DNA of 17,822 nucleotides from Sutterella sp. (GCA_020025915.1 JAHHRH010000028.1:1-17822), one strand, 5' to 3'; shown: positions 1 through 7,939, counted from the first letter of the stretch. Numbers and translations: made by a program. The notes: a model not told the origin generated them from the letters alone.

Positions 1-2
1 AA

Positions 3-122
3 CCTCTAAAGCCTTACGGAGAAATTCACAAAATCGTCGGCCTGCTTGACTCGCCCGTGAACGAGCGAGAATGCGCAGGCCATTTGTTCAAGACTTTGAC
101 ATACGATCAGTGTAAACTATAG
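3..122 (+). CDS. C-terminal end of an unidentified protein (5' end outside window)
   Basis: Frame 3 is open from the first bases of the window to a TAG at 120-122 and gives about 39 residues ending in TYDQCKL. The composition is protein-like, but the stretch is too short to assign to a family. A perfect TTGACA inside its last codons looks like the promoter of the next genes, which suggests a transcription unit ends here. It could equally be a chance open frame. Confidence 0.3.
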   Translation, partial: PLKPYGEIHKIVGLLDSPVNERECAGHLFKTLTYDQCKL

Positions 123-123
123 G
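96..123 (+). promoter_or_regulatory. Candidate sigma-70 promoter for the DUF2721-like pair
   Basis: A perfect -35 box TTGACA (96-101) is followed after 16 bases by TATAGG (118-123, four of six matches to TATAAT). The predicted start near base 130 lies about 40 bases ahead of the first ATG at 168. A small AAACGC/GCGTTT hairpin (124-129 with 140-145) followed by five T lies just downstream. It could be a weak terminator for the upstream gene or part of the new 5' UTR. Confidence 0.45.
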
Positions 124-167
124 AAACGCATTATTTCGGGCGTTTTTGTCTTTCTGACTCTCTAATC

Positions 168-632
168 ATGACACTCTTTCACGAAGTCTTGCACAACGCC
201 TTGCCCCCCATTGCCTTAATCTCTGGTGTAGGCATGGTGATGCTTTGCATGGTGAATCGCTATAACCATTGCACCGACCGTATTCGCCAACTAATTAAAG
301 ATCGCTACCCCGAAGGGGGCATTAAAGAACCTTCGATTGACGCAGAGATCCATCTCGTCTTTCGTCGTGCAAGTCTCTTACGCCGAGCGCTACTCTCGAT
401 GGCATTATCCGCAGCCTCTGCTGCATGTTTGGTGGCGACAGGAGCCATCAGTTCGATGTTTGAGATTAACCTTTTAATACCTGCAGCGTTAAGCCTCGTA
501 GTATCTGTCGGTTTAATCATCTTAGCCACCCTCTTTTATGCGCTTGAGGTACGGTTGTCAATACATGCCTTGAGTTTGGCCATCACAGACCTTAAAGCTC
601 AACGTAAGACAAAGGACACTTCTTCATGCTAA
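168..632 (+). CDS. DUF2721-like small integral membrane protein, first of a tandem pair
   Basis: The 154-residue protein has an N-terminal hydrophobic helix containing PPIALISGVGMVMLCM, then a conserved basic loop (NRYNH, DRIRQL). A charged segment around residues 45-70 follows, then two more hydrophobic helices around residues 73-95 and 101-123. The order 'P-x-x-LISGVG ... NR ... DRIRQL ... hydrophobic pair' resembles the DUF2721 family of uncharacterised bacterial membrane proteins, usually of similar length. No biochemical role is known to me. The ATG at 168 has no clear Shine-Dalgarno sequence. The stop overlaps the start of the next gene, a close paralog, so the two are co-transcribed and probably translationally coupled. 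Confidence 0.75.
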   Translation: MTLFHEVLHNALPPIALISGVGMVMLCMVNRYNHCTDRIRQLIKDRYPEGGIKEPSIDAEIHLVFRRASLLRRALLSMALSAASAACLVATGAISSMFEINLLIPAALSLVVSVGLIILATLFYALEVRLSIHALSLAITDLKAQRKTKDTSSC

Positions 633-1099
633 TGAGTACGTTTTCGCAAGTTTTGTCGACTGCCTTAACGCCCATTACGCTCATCAGTGGTGTTGGCATC
701 ATGATGATGAGTATGACGGCGCGCTATAACCATGCTACGAACCGCATCCGTCAGTTGATGCGTGAACGCGATTTTGTCAACGGCCGTAGTCGAGAAGACG
801 TGGACCAAGAGATTGATCTGATTTTTCATCGCGCCACACTTCTTCGAAAAGGATCACTCTGCTTAGCTATCTCTGCTGTTTGTACGTCCATCCAAGTCGC
901 AATTACAGTCTTCCAAAGTTTCATCATTGATGGCTTCGAAGTGATTAACGGAGGACTCCTCATGGTGTCGATTGGGTGCATCATTGCGGCTTCACTTCTA
1001 TTTGCGATGGAAATTCGCGTATCACTTCATGCGATAAGTTTAATCCTTAACCATCTATCACCTCTACCCAACCCTAAACATAAAAAGGAGGAATCATAG
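626..1099 (+). CDS. DUF2721-like small integral membrane protein, second of a tandem pair
   Basis: The 157-residue protein is colinear with the preceding one. The N-terminus reads LTPITLISGVGIMMMSMTAR, followed by RYNHATNRIRQL, a charged loop and two C-terminal hydrophobic helices (about residues 73-95 and 104-125). It is clearly a paralog with moderate divergence, not a recent copy. The ATG at 626 is preceded by AAAGGA (611-616) at nine bases and overlaps the upstream stop by seven bases. A second in-frame ATG at 632 shares bases with that stop (TAATG). The arrangement suggests a hetero-oligomer made in fixed ratio, which is inference. No convincing terminator follows it. Confidence 0.75.
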   Translation: MLMSTFSQVLSTALTPITLISGVGIMMMSMTARYNHATNRIRQLMRERDFVNGRSREDVDQEIDLIFHRATLLRKGSLCLAISAVCTSIQVAITVFQSFIIDGFEVINGGLLMVSIGCIIAASLLFAMEIRVSLHAISLILNHLSPLPNPKHKKEES

Positions 1100-1341
1100 A
1101 TTTGTAACAGAATATTTTTCTTGACAAGTGATCCTAATACAGGCATAGATCCTTTACAGAGACGTGTCTTACTAAAACGAGCAAATACATTGCGTAACAC
1201 AGGGCGTATCATCTTTTGGCATCTTTAATTTCAGATCATGACAATACTAACATTCTGATACAAACCCCCTCGTTTTAAGAATGTTTTGCCACCATACCTC
1301 GGGTTTGATCCCATGACAGCCAAGCTCACTGATCGTAAGAT

Positions 1342-1401
1342 GGTTTCAGGAATAGACCATTCCAAACCGATGAAGCCGATAAATCGGCATCGCCTTCATC
1401 G
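1342..1401 (+). promoter_or_regulatory. Structured leader with two consecutive hairpins before the flavoprotein gene
   Basis: The 361 bases between 1100 and 1460 hold no gene. Near the 3' end lie two adjacent stems. Hairpin 1 pairs GGTTT-CA-GGAAT (1342-1353) with ATTCC-AAACC (1359-1368) around a five-base loop: ten pairs with a two-base bulge. Hairpin 2 pairs CGATGAAG (1368-1375) with CTTCATCG (1394-1401), eight perfect pairs, plus an inner CCGA/TCGG stem with a four-base loop and a six-base bulge on the 3' side. ATGGT/ACCAT (1340-1344 with 1356-1360) offers an alternative pairing. No T-run follows, so it is not an intrinsic terminator. It resembles no riboswitch class I know and could be a regulatory leader or an mRNA-stabilising structure. 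A perfect TTGACA at 1121-1126 has only a poor -10. Confidence 0.45.
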
Positions 1402-1460
1402 TAGGTAGAAAGAGAACACGAAACGTTCAAACTTTCTATATTTTGTTAGAGGAGATAACT

Positions 1461-2972
1461 ATGACTGATCTATCTCGCCGTCATCTTATTCAAGGTTCAT
1501 TGTTTGGCGCTGCCGCGCTTGCCAGCACTTCCGTAATGGCCGCTACGTCTAAGACGCAGCACTGGGACGAAACTGTAGACGTGGTCGTCATTGGCTCTGG
1601 TTTTGCTGGCTTAGCAGCTGCCATTGAAGCAAAGAAAGCCGGAGCTAACGTTGTGGTTCTCGAAAAGATGTCCACGTTCGGGGGTAACTCTATTATTAAC
1701 GGCGGTATTTTGACCGCGACAGGTTGCCCACAACAGAAGCTACACAAGATTGAAGACTCGGTTGAGCTCCTCGAAAAGGATATTTTGGCTGCAGGCAACT
1801 ACATGAACTACTCTGAAAAAGTTCGTTATCTTGCCGAACACGCTCTCTCTAACTACGAATGGACCGTCAATGAACTCGGCGTCCAGTATCTTCCTGATGC
1901 CATCGGTCAGGAGGGCGGTCACTCCGTACCGCGCTATGTCACGACGACCAACGGTTCTGGCTCTGGTATTGTTCAGAAAGAACTCGATAAGTGCAAAGAA
2001 CTAGGAATTCCACTTCGCAACCGCGTCTTTGTTGAACACATCATCCGTGGCGAAAATGGTATTGAAGGCGTGCAAGTTCGCGAAGGCTATCGCTTCCCGA
2101 AGGCTGAATCCGGCAAGGTGAAATTCATCCGCGCTACGAAGGGTGTCATCCTCTGCTACGGCGGCTTCTCTGCTGACGTAAAGTTCCGTATGTTCCAGGA
2201 TCCGAAGCTCAACAATACGCTCGATACGACCAACCAGCCTGGGGCAACCAGTGAACTCTGGCGAGAAACGAGTGCTATCGGTGCCCTTCAGGTTCAGAAC
2301 GACTGGATCCAGTGCGGTCCTTGGGGTTGCCCGCGTGAAAAGGGCATGGGTATCGGCTGGCAGTTCAACCAAACGGCCGCAGCTGAATATGGTCTTTGGG
2401 TCAATGCCGACGGTAAGCGCTTCGTCAACGAACTTGCTAACCGTAAGGTTCGCGCCGACGCCATCATGGTTGAACAAGCTAAGGGGCTCAAGTGCTTCGC
2501 TATCTGCAACGAACCTAACGTACAGCCGTTGAAGAAGCAACGTCCTGGCTTCCTTGAAAAGATGCTTGAACGTAAGATCGTTGAAAAATACGACACGCTC
2601 GAAGCCCTCGCTAAGGGTGCAGGTATCAAGCCTGAGGCGCTCGCCAAACAGGTTGAAGCTTTCAATGGCGTTGTCAAGGCTAAGAGCGACCCAGAATGGA
2701 ACCGCTACATCAATAACGACCAGGTACCGCTCGTTGAAGGTCCGTGGTACGTTTGCGAACTTCAGCCGAAGGTTCACCACTGCATGGGTGGTCTCGTGAC
2801 CGACAACGAATGTCGCGTCCTTGACGTTCGCACCTATGAACCAATCGTTGGTTTGTATGCTGCTGGTGAAGCCACGGGTGGCGTGCACGGTGCCGTACGT
2901 CTTGGCTCTGTCGCAATTCTTGACTGCCTCGTCTTCGGTCGCCTCGCTGGTCAGAAGGCCGCCGCTCGCTAA
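1461..2972 (+). CDS. Tat-exported FAD-binding fumarate reductase/flavocytochrome c-like flavoprotein
   Basis: The 503-residue protein starts at 1461, five bases after GAGGAGA (1449-1455); an in-frame TTG at 1443 is less likely. A twin-arginine signal (SRRHLIQG at 5-12, AAALAS, then VMA-A) sends the folded flavoprotein to the periplasm. The FAD-binding Rossmann motif VVVIGSGFAGLAAA spans 41-54. Residues matching the Shewanella soluble fumarate reductase active site are visible: GKRFVNE (318-324, catalytic Arg), HHCMGG (439-444, substrate His) and GGVHGAVR (473-480, substrate Arg). The last motif departs from the usual GGVHGANRLGGNA: Asn is Val, and GGNA is GSVA. There is no CxxCH heme domain, so electrons must come from a separate cytochrome, none of which lies nearby. 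The family reduces C=C bonds in fumarate, urocanate, cinnamates and similar acceptors; the substrate here is unknown. Confidence 0.85.
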   Translation: MTDLSRRHLIQGSLFGAAALASTSVMAATSKTQHWDETVDVVVIGSGFAGLAAAIEAKKAGANVVVLEKMSTFGGNSIINGGILTATGCPQQKLHKIEDSVELLEKDILAAGNYMNYSEKVRYLAEHALSNYEWTVNELGVQYLPDAIGQEGGHSVPRYVTTTNGSGSGIVQKELDKCKELGIPLRNRVFVEHIIRGENGIEGVQVREGYRFPKAESGKVKFIRATKGVILCYGGFSADVKFRMFQDPKLNNTLDTTNQPGATSELWRETSAIGALQVQNDWIQCGPWGCPREKGMGIGWQFNQTAAAEYGLWVNADGKRFVNELANRKVRADAIMVEQAKGLKCFAICNEPNVQPLKKQRPGFLEKMLERKIVEKYDTLEALAKGAGIKPEALAKQVEAFNGVVKAKSDPEWNRYINNDQVPLVEGPWYVCELQPKVHHCMGGLVTDNECRVLDVRTYEPIVGLYAAGEATGGVHGAVRLGSVAILDCLVFGRLAGQKAAAR

Positions 2973-3020
2973 CTAACCGTTGAAGTCAACCACGATTTAG
3001 GTTGATCGAACAACATCACC

Positions 3021-3055
3021 GACGCCCGGATGGGAAACCATTCGGGCGTTTTGTC
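3021..3055 (+). terminator. Intrinsic terminator of the flavoprotein gene
   Basis: ACGCCCG (3022-3028) pairs with CGGGCGT (3043-3049), and ATGG (3030-3033) with CCAT (3038-3041) around a four-base loop. A T-rich tail (TTTTGTCTT) follows. It begins about 50 bases after the flavoprotein stop. Confidence 0.85.
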
Positions 3056-3130
3056 TTATTTCGATTTTTCTTTGAAGTCTACTAATCTTTTAATTCGACA
3101 AAGTCTCAAAGTGGCTAGACTAAAGTCATC

Positions 3131-3171
3131 AAAAAAGGCCAACACACTTTAAGTGCGTTGACCTTTTTTTT
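3131..3171. terminator. Bidirectional terminator between convergent flavoprotein and assT genes
   Basis: A long imperfect stem runs from AAAAAAGG (3131) to the T8 run ending at 3171. The inner arms CAAC-x-CACTT and AAGTG-x-GTTG carry two mismatches. A-run and T-run flank the stem on opposite sides, so it can end transcription from either strand. The minus-strand assT gene stops 23 bases away. Confidence 0.8.
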
Positions 3172-3193
3172 CAGAGCCTGACAGTAAGAAGAC

Positions 3194-5014
3194 TTACTTA
3201 CCTTGGAAAAGCTTATTCACATCAAATGGGAATGCTTGATAACCCATCGTATCCTTGAGCTTAATCTTCACCGTCGGTTCAGCATCACCCCAACGATATT
3301 CCGTAATGAACGGCGTAATATGCGTTGGTTTACCAGCCTTACGATCAGCCATGTTCAAGCCAGCGGTCGAATAGTAAACCATGAAAGAATCTTTATCCTT
3401 CATGTAGCGTGCTAAGCCAGTGATCGGACTATAGCAAGCATGGCCACATTCTTTACCCACTTCGTAGACCTGCTGAACCGTCATCTTCTTTTGGTCAATC
3501 TTATAGACGACCCCACGGGTGTACTTCATATCAGGTAACGGTGGCTGTTCAAGATCACGACCATCGCCATTGTCAAAGGCTGAGACGTAGATGATATCGC
3601 CCTTACTCTTTTCATCGATACGGAAAGCAGTATGTTGCGACCAGGTGAAATCAAAGTCCTTATCGCACACGCCACGTTCACACTTGATGGGCTTGCCATC
3701 CTTATCAACTGGCTGCAAACTCTTCTTCGCTAAATCACCCTTCCAGCCTTCAGTAGCGCCAAGAATCCATTTAACTTTCTTGTCCCGACCAATCTTGATG
3801 ATAGACGACTGATTGCGAGCAGAAATAATGATCGAATCATCGCTCGGATCATAGTCTACAGAGTTGACATGTACCCAGTTGCGACCTGCGCTCACACCCA
3901 CGATGTCACCAAAGGCATTATTGACATCCTGCTTAGCAAGATCTTCAGCGGACATCGTTTGACCTGCTTTCTCTGCATCAATATTGAGGCAAACGGCACC
4001 CTGGTCTAACGACTTGATAACAATATCGCGATACGGATCAAGAATTTCAAAAAGGCGCCAGTCGTCAACGACCTTACCATTAGCATCCACTTCAACGATC
4101 ACGTCACGAACCGTACGAACACGCTTACCATCAGGACGACGGTAGTCATTGCTCGCTACACGAATAAAGGTATGACCATTTTGAGCCACATCGATAGAAT
4201 GAGACATATCGTTATAGGCACCTGGCAAGCGACGGTCGTAAATCTGACGACCCAGCATGTCATACTTCACGTAACGCTGACCGTAACCCCACGACAACGC
4301 ACCATCGGGTGTCTGTTGAAAGCCCATCATAATGCCAGAACGATAGATGCTTTCCATATCATGGATCAAATCAGCATGGAGATACCAACGAACCTCACCC
4401 TTTGAGTCAATGATGGCGTTTTCAGGCGCAAAACTCCATTCTAGTGCACCACCCATTGGGTTATTCCAAATTGCACGAGCAGCCTGAGGAGGCGCAGGAA
4501 TCAAATTGTTCACTAAATAAAGACGATCTGAGAAGTCCTTGTGTGTTTTGACAACTTCAACATCAAATGTCGCATGTCTCTGGCCTGGCGTACCATTGCT
4601 GTCCGTATAGACGGGCGCAGTCCACATGCGGTAAGTATCCTTGAATTTTTCAGTCTTACCATTAAAATGACGGGTATAGCTGATTTCAACCGTATTTTGA
4701 TAATCTGGATAAAGCCCAAAGATTGGCACACCGCCATGCGTCAAAATTTCGTTGTCAGCAACCGTGTACTTAATTTCCTGACCATCCTTTTTCGGAACAA
4801 TACGAACAGTTGCATTAGTAATGACATAGCCACCTGTACGAACCACCGCAGTCAAAGGTGAGATACGGTACGGATTAACGACCACCTCGCCCATATGGCC
4901 ACCCTGTGTACCATACGTTACAGCAGGACCAGATCCTCCAGCAGCCAAAACGCCACCAGCTAACAATCCGCCCAAAGCCAACGTTGCAAGTTTGGTCTTA
5001 GAAAAAACCTTCAT
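3194..5014 (-). CDS. assT: Periplasmic PAPS-independent aryl-sulfate sulfotransferase
   Basis: The 606-residue protein opens with a Sec signal (MKVFSKTKLATLALGGLLAG, cleavage near ALAAGG). The ATG at 5014 follows AAGGAGAAGA (complement of 5015-5024). AssT enzymes transfer sulfate from one phenolic sulfate to another phenol through a sulfo-histidine, without PAPS. The expected residues are present: H272 in MSHSID, H382 in VHVNSVDYDP, R400 in the following IIISAR, and the nucleophile H461 in WSQHTAF. The 18-residue spacing between H382 and R400 equals that of H356 and R374 in the E. coli CFT073 enzyme. C445 and C450 (KCERGVC) match the structural disulfide made by DsbL/DsbI. A second pair, C523 and C527 (ECGHAC), is extra. 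No dsb gene is adjacent. It is divergent from a LysR regulator, which probably controls it. Confidence 0.92.
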   Translation of the reverse strand: MKVFSKTKLATLALGGLLAGGVLAAGGSGPAVTYGTQGGHMGEVVVNPYRISPLTAVVRTGGYVITNATVRIVPKKDGQEIKYTVADNEILTHGGVPIFGLYPDYQNTVEISYTRHFNGKTEKFKDTYRMWTAPVYTDSNGTPGQRHATFDVEVVKTHKDFSDRLYLVNNLIPAPPQAARAIWNNPMGGALEWSFAPENAIIDSKGEVRWYLHADLIHDMESIYRSGIMMGFQQTPDGALSWGYGQRYVKYDMLGRQIYDRRLPGAYNDMSHSIDVAQNGHTFIRVASNDYRRPDGKRVRTVRDVIVEVDANGKVVDDWRLFEILDPYRDIVIKSLDQGAVCLNIDAEKAGQTMSAEDLAKQDVNNAFGDIVGVSAGRNWVHVNSVDYDPSDDSIIISARNQSSIIKIGRDKKVKWILGATEGWKGDLAKKSLQPVDKDGKPIKCERGVCDKDFDFTWSQHTAFRIDEKSKGDIIYVSAFDNGDGRDLEQPPLPDMKYTRGVVYKIDQKKMTVQQVYEVGKECGHACYSPITGLARYMKDKDSFMVYYSTAGLNMADRKAGKPTHITPFITEYRWGDAEPTVKIKLKDTMGYQAFPFDVNKLFQGK

Positions 5015-5222
5015 GTCTTCTCCTTTTGAGGTTTTTTATCGAGATGCGACAAGTGTAAATTTTCCTTTCCTAAAGTTCCATCCTTGTCTTTACGCCTCGT
5101 GAACCGCAAAATGCGAAGGACATTTTCACTTTTTGCATTGATGTCAGTGTCCTAACTCTAGGCCAACCAATCCGTTGTGACTACAATGCTCTCATCGATT
5201 ATTGTTCCCGTTTGGAGTTTTT
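5015..5222. promoter_or_regulatory. Divergent promoter/operator region between assT and its LysR-type regulator
   Basis: These 208 bases separate two divergent genes, the usual site for LysR-type binding and control of both promoters. An 11-base dyad CGCAAAATGCG lies at 5105-5115. GCATTGATGTCAGTG nearby and a TACAAT at 5182-5187 could be regulator or -10 elements. I could not match a complete -35/-10 pair on either strand. Shine-Dalgarno sites lie at each end: AAGGAGA for assT and GGAG at 5214-5217 for the regulator. Confidence 0.5.
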
Positions 5223-6188
5223 ATGACTGACAATTCCGACAAGTTGGATTTTGCTCTCATTCGCTTTTTGCTGACACTCGTTCAAACACAGAGCATGCAG
5301 CAAACTGCGAACCTATTGAATTTAAGCCAATCTGGTGCGAGTCGAAAATTAGCCAAGGCCTCTGAGATCTTTGGTACAGAACTCTTCATTCGATCGGGTT
5401 TTCGAATGATTCCAAGTGCAAAAATGAACGAACTTCACCCAAAGCTCGAAGTTTTGCTCAAACAGCATGAATCGCTTTTTGCATCGACCAATGCATTTAA
5501 ACCCGCTTCCATGAATCGTATTTTCAATATTGCCACCATGGATCATGGCATCTTGGCGATTCTTGGGCCAGCCATTGGTCCCCTATTACGCGAAGCGCCC
5601 AACATTCAAATTAATTTTATTGAGTCTAAAAGCACTTCTTGGTCACAATTACGACATGGTGAAGTCGACATTCTGGCCTATCCTTATGCCAACATTCCCT
5701 CGGATTGTGATTCTTTGCCGCTCTATAAATGTGATTACGCCTTAATCGTTCGTCATGGACACCCTCTTGAAAAACGTCTTCAAGACCATGGCACATTGAC
5801 TGTTGAAGATGTCATCAGTTACCCGAGAATTTCGATCACGGTTAATCGACATACCGAAAACTCCGACTACGAACTATCACCCATTAATGCCTTAGACAAT
5901 CAGCGAACCGCTATAACGTTACCGTATTTTTTAGCTGCACCTATGTTACTCACTGACACAGATTGCACTTTGCAGATGCCTCTCGTCTCAGCACAGATGC
6001 TAAGCAAAATGCTCCCTGTCTCCGTACTACCAACAGCAGACATGAACAAAACACAATTCGAACCGCGTCTAGTTTGGCATCGTAGTCAAGGCACAGACCC
6101 AAGTCATCAGTGGCTGCGCGCCATGATCGCCTTACATGTGCGAGACTTTATTAAAAATCAAAGTGATATTGTCACCAATAAGGTATGA
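5223..6188 (+). CDS. LysR-type transcriptional regulator, probable regulator of assT
   Basis: The 321-residue protein starts at the ATG at 5223, five bases after GGAG; a TTG at 5202 in the same frame lacks a ribosome site. Residues 8-66 form the LysR winged helix-turn-helix (FALIRFLLTLVQTQSMQQTA, then LSQSGASRKL and FGTELFIRSG). Residues from about 100 form the effector-binding domain, with the family pattern HGEVDILAYPY, VRHGHPL, PYFLAAP and LVWHRS. The effector is unknown; a phenol or phenolic sulfate would fit the target gene (inference). A strong terminator closes the unit. A decayed relative of the C-terminal domain lies at 7342-7939. Confidence 0.9.
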   Translation: MTDNSDKLDFALIRFLLTLVQTQSMQQTANLLNLSQSGASRKLAKASEIFGTELFIRSGFRMIPSAKMNELHPKLEVLLKQHESLFASTNAFKPASMNRIFNIATMDHGILAILGPAIGPLLREAPNIQINFIESKSTSWSQLRHGEVDILAYPYANIPSDCDSLPLYKCDYALIVRHGHPLEKRLQDHGTLTVEDVISYPRISITVNRHTENSDYELSPINALDNQRTAITLPYFLAAPMLLTDTDCTLQMPLVSAQMLSKMLPVSVLPTADMNKTQFEPRLVWHRSQGTDPSHQWLRAMIALHVRDFIKNQSDIVTNKV

Positions 6189-6265
6189 CGACTCGCTTTT
6201 ATGACTTTACTATTAGGCATCAAAACAGCACACCACTTTCTTTTTCATTCCCTTTCGGAAATTTT

Positions 6266-6303
6266 AATGGCCAATACCCTTCTGAGAGTATTGGCCATTT
6301 TCA
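6266..6303 (+). terminator. Intrinsic terminator of the LysR-type regulator gene
   Basis: A perfect 12-base stem, AATGGCCAATAC (6266-6277) with GTATTGGCCATT (6288-6299), is followed by a short T tail. It lies 78 bases after the regulator stop and 26 bases before the 3' end of the assT pseudogene on the other strand, so it may serve both. Confidence 0.85.
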
Positions 6304-6328
6304 AAACGAGTGATGAAGTTGTAATGTC

Positions 6329-7342
6329 TTACTTCTGACCGAAAGCCTTTTCAAGGCTAACTGGAATGGCTTGATAACCCATCGTATCAAGCAACTGGAT
6401 ACGGACAGAAGGCGTGGTCGAACCCCACTTAAATTCTTCAATCCATGGACTTGGAGACTTCGGCAATTCACCAGGTCGTAGTTCGTTCAAGCGACGCCCC
6501 ATGTCGGCCGTAGCAGAATAAACCATGATCGAATCCTTGTCAGCCTCATAGCGCGTTAAAGACGTGACAGGCGAGAACTACTTGTTACCCAATTCCTTAC
6601 CATATTCCCAAACCTGCTCAACCGTCATCTTCTTTTGGTCAATCTTATACACGACAGCACGAGAATACTTCATTTCAGGCAGTGCCGGTTGTTCCATACT
6701 GCGAGCGTCACCATTATCAAAGGCCGTAATATAAATGATGTCACCCTTAGACTTTTCGTCCACACGGAAAGCGGTATGTTGAGTCCACGTGAAATCAAAG
6801 TTGCCTTCACACACAGAACCTTCGCACTTGATTGGCTTACCGTTCTTATCTACAGGCGTCAATACTTTTTCTGACCAGCCTTTCTTCCAACCTTCAGGCG
6901 AAGCAAGAATCCACTTCACTTTCTTGTCACAGCCAATCTTTACAATGGCTGATTGATGGCGTGAGGAAATGATAATTGAATCATCAGACGGATCATAGTC
7001 GACAGAGTTCACATGAGCCCAGTTGTAACCCAGACCTGTACCCGGGACATCCCCGAAATTATCACTTTCAGAAAGCTTCTTAATATCTTCAGCAGACATC
7101 GTCTGCCCTGACTGACTTGCATCGATATTTAAACAAACTGCGCCTTGGTCAAGCACCTTCATGACATTATCTCGGGTGGGATCGAGCATTTCCCAAAGCT
7201 TCCATTCGTCAACAACCTGACCACTTTGATCAACTTCGATGATCACGTCACGAACAGTGTGAACACGCTTACCATCGGGACGTCGGAAATCAGAGGACGA
7301 AACACGAATGAAGGAATGACCATTCTGAGCATTATCAAGTGA
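6329..7342 (-). pseudogene. Decayed second aryl-sulfate sulfotransferase, 5'-truncated with an in-frame amber codon
   Basis: Minus-strand codons match the AssT above from about its residue 273 (SLDNAQNGHSFIRV) to the C-terminus (TMGYQAIP near the end, like TMGYQAFP). The catalytic segment FDFTWTQHTAF, the HVNSVDYDPSDD block and the disulfide cysteines (CEGSVC) are retained. The first roughly 272 residues, with the signal peptide and the first active-site His, are absent: homology stops abruptly near 7340, where LysR homology begins on the other strand. A TAG (complement of 6578-6580) interrupts the frame between GKELGNK and FSPVTSLT. Reading resumes in the same frame after it, so this is a point nonsense change, probably of a Trp or other aromatic codon. 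A GTG at 7354 opens a frame of 258 codons, but there is no signal peptide. Not functional as AssT. Confidence 0.9.
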
Positions 7343-7939
7343 GCAAGGTGGCACCTGCTGTCAAATTTCGATTTCGTCCGATTGAATCCGACATTTTGGA
7401 TCGACTCAAAACGGGCAATATTGACTTAGCCCTTTACCCTCTTATTGACTTGCCACCCAAATATCATTCTTTAGATCTTTTTAGACTCGATCGTGCCTGT
7501 CTCGTACGTAAAGGACATCCTTTAGCCGAAAAATTTCATGCGGGCGTAGAACTCACTGAAGAGGACTTCAATACGTACGAAAAGATCTCAGTCGGTTTGA
7601 GTGACGAAACGCAAAACCGAGCGATTTATGGCGCTAACACCACGTTAGCAGCTTGCCAGCGTACCCGGATACAAGTTCCTTACTTTATGGCCGCTCCTCT
7701 TTTCTTAGAAGGTACAGATTACACACTCTTTTTGCCAAAGCCAACCGCACGGTTTTTTTTCTGACGTTTTGGATTTAGAACTCATCACACTGCCTAGTGA
7801 TCAGGTCAAATACTCAACACGTATTGTTTGGCATGACCGACTCAATGGTGACGTAGAAAGCCAATGGCTACGCAGTATCTTTGTTGCATATGCTCGACCA
7901 ATTGCAGGCGATATCACGTTCGGCGATATGGATGAGTAA
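7342..7939 (+). pseudogene. Decayed LysR-type regulator remnant (effector domain only, frameshifted)
   Basis: Homology to the LysR-type regulator at 5223-6188 begins at SKVAPAVKF, equivalent to about residue 121 of that protein, and runs through GNIDLALYPL, VRKGHPL and PYFMAAPLFLEGTDYTLFLP. The frame then enters a run of eight T (7753-7760) and meets TGA. Removing one T restores SDVLDLELITLPSD, the family motif RIVWHD and SQWLRSIFVAYA, ending with TAA at 7937-7939. So it has a one-base insertion as well as loss of the whole DNA-binding half. It stands in the same divergent orientation to the assT remnant as the intact pair at 3194-6188, so the two were once a complete divergent locus. Confidence 0.88.

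Noticed and set aside
1121..1149. Promoter with perfect TTGACA after the second DUF2721-like gene
   Set aside because: The only hexamer at the right spacing (CATAGA) matches just three of six -10 positions, and the next gene is over 300 bases away. Left as a remark only.
2001..2888. Long open frame of 295 codons on the minus strand inside the flavoprotein gene
   Set aside because: It mirrors the strong codon bias of the flavoprotein on the plus strand, has no family-like motifs and no ribosome site.
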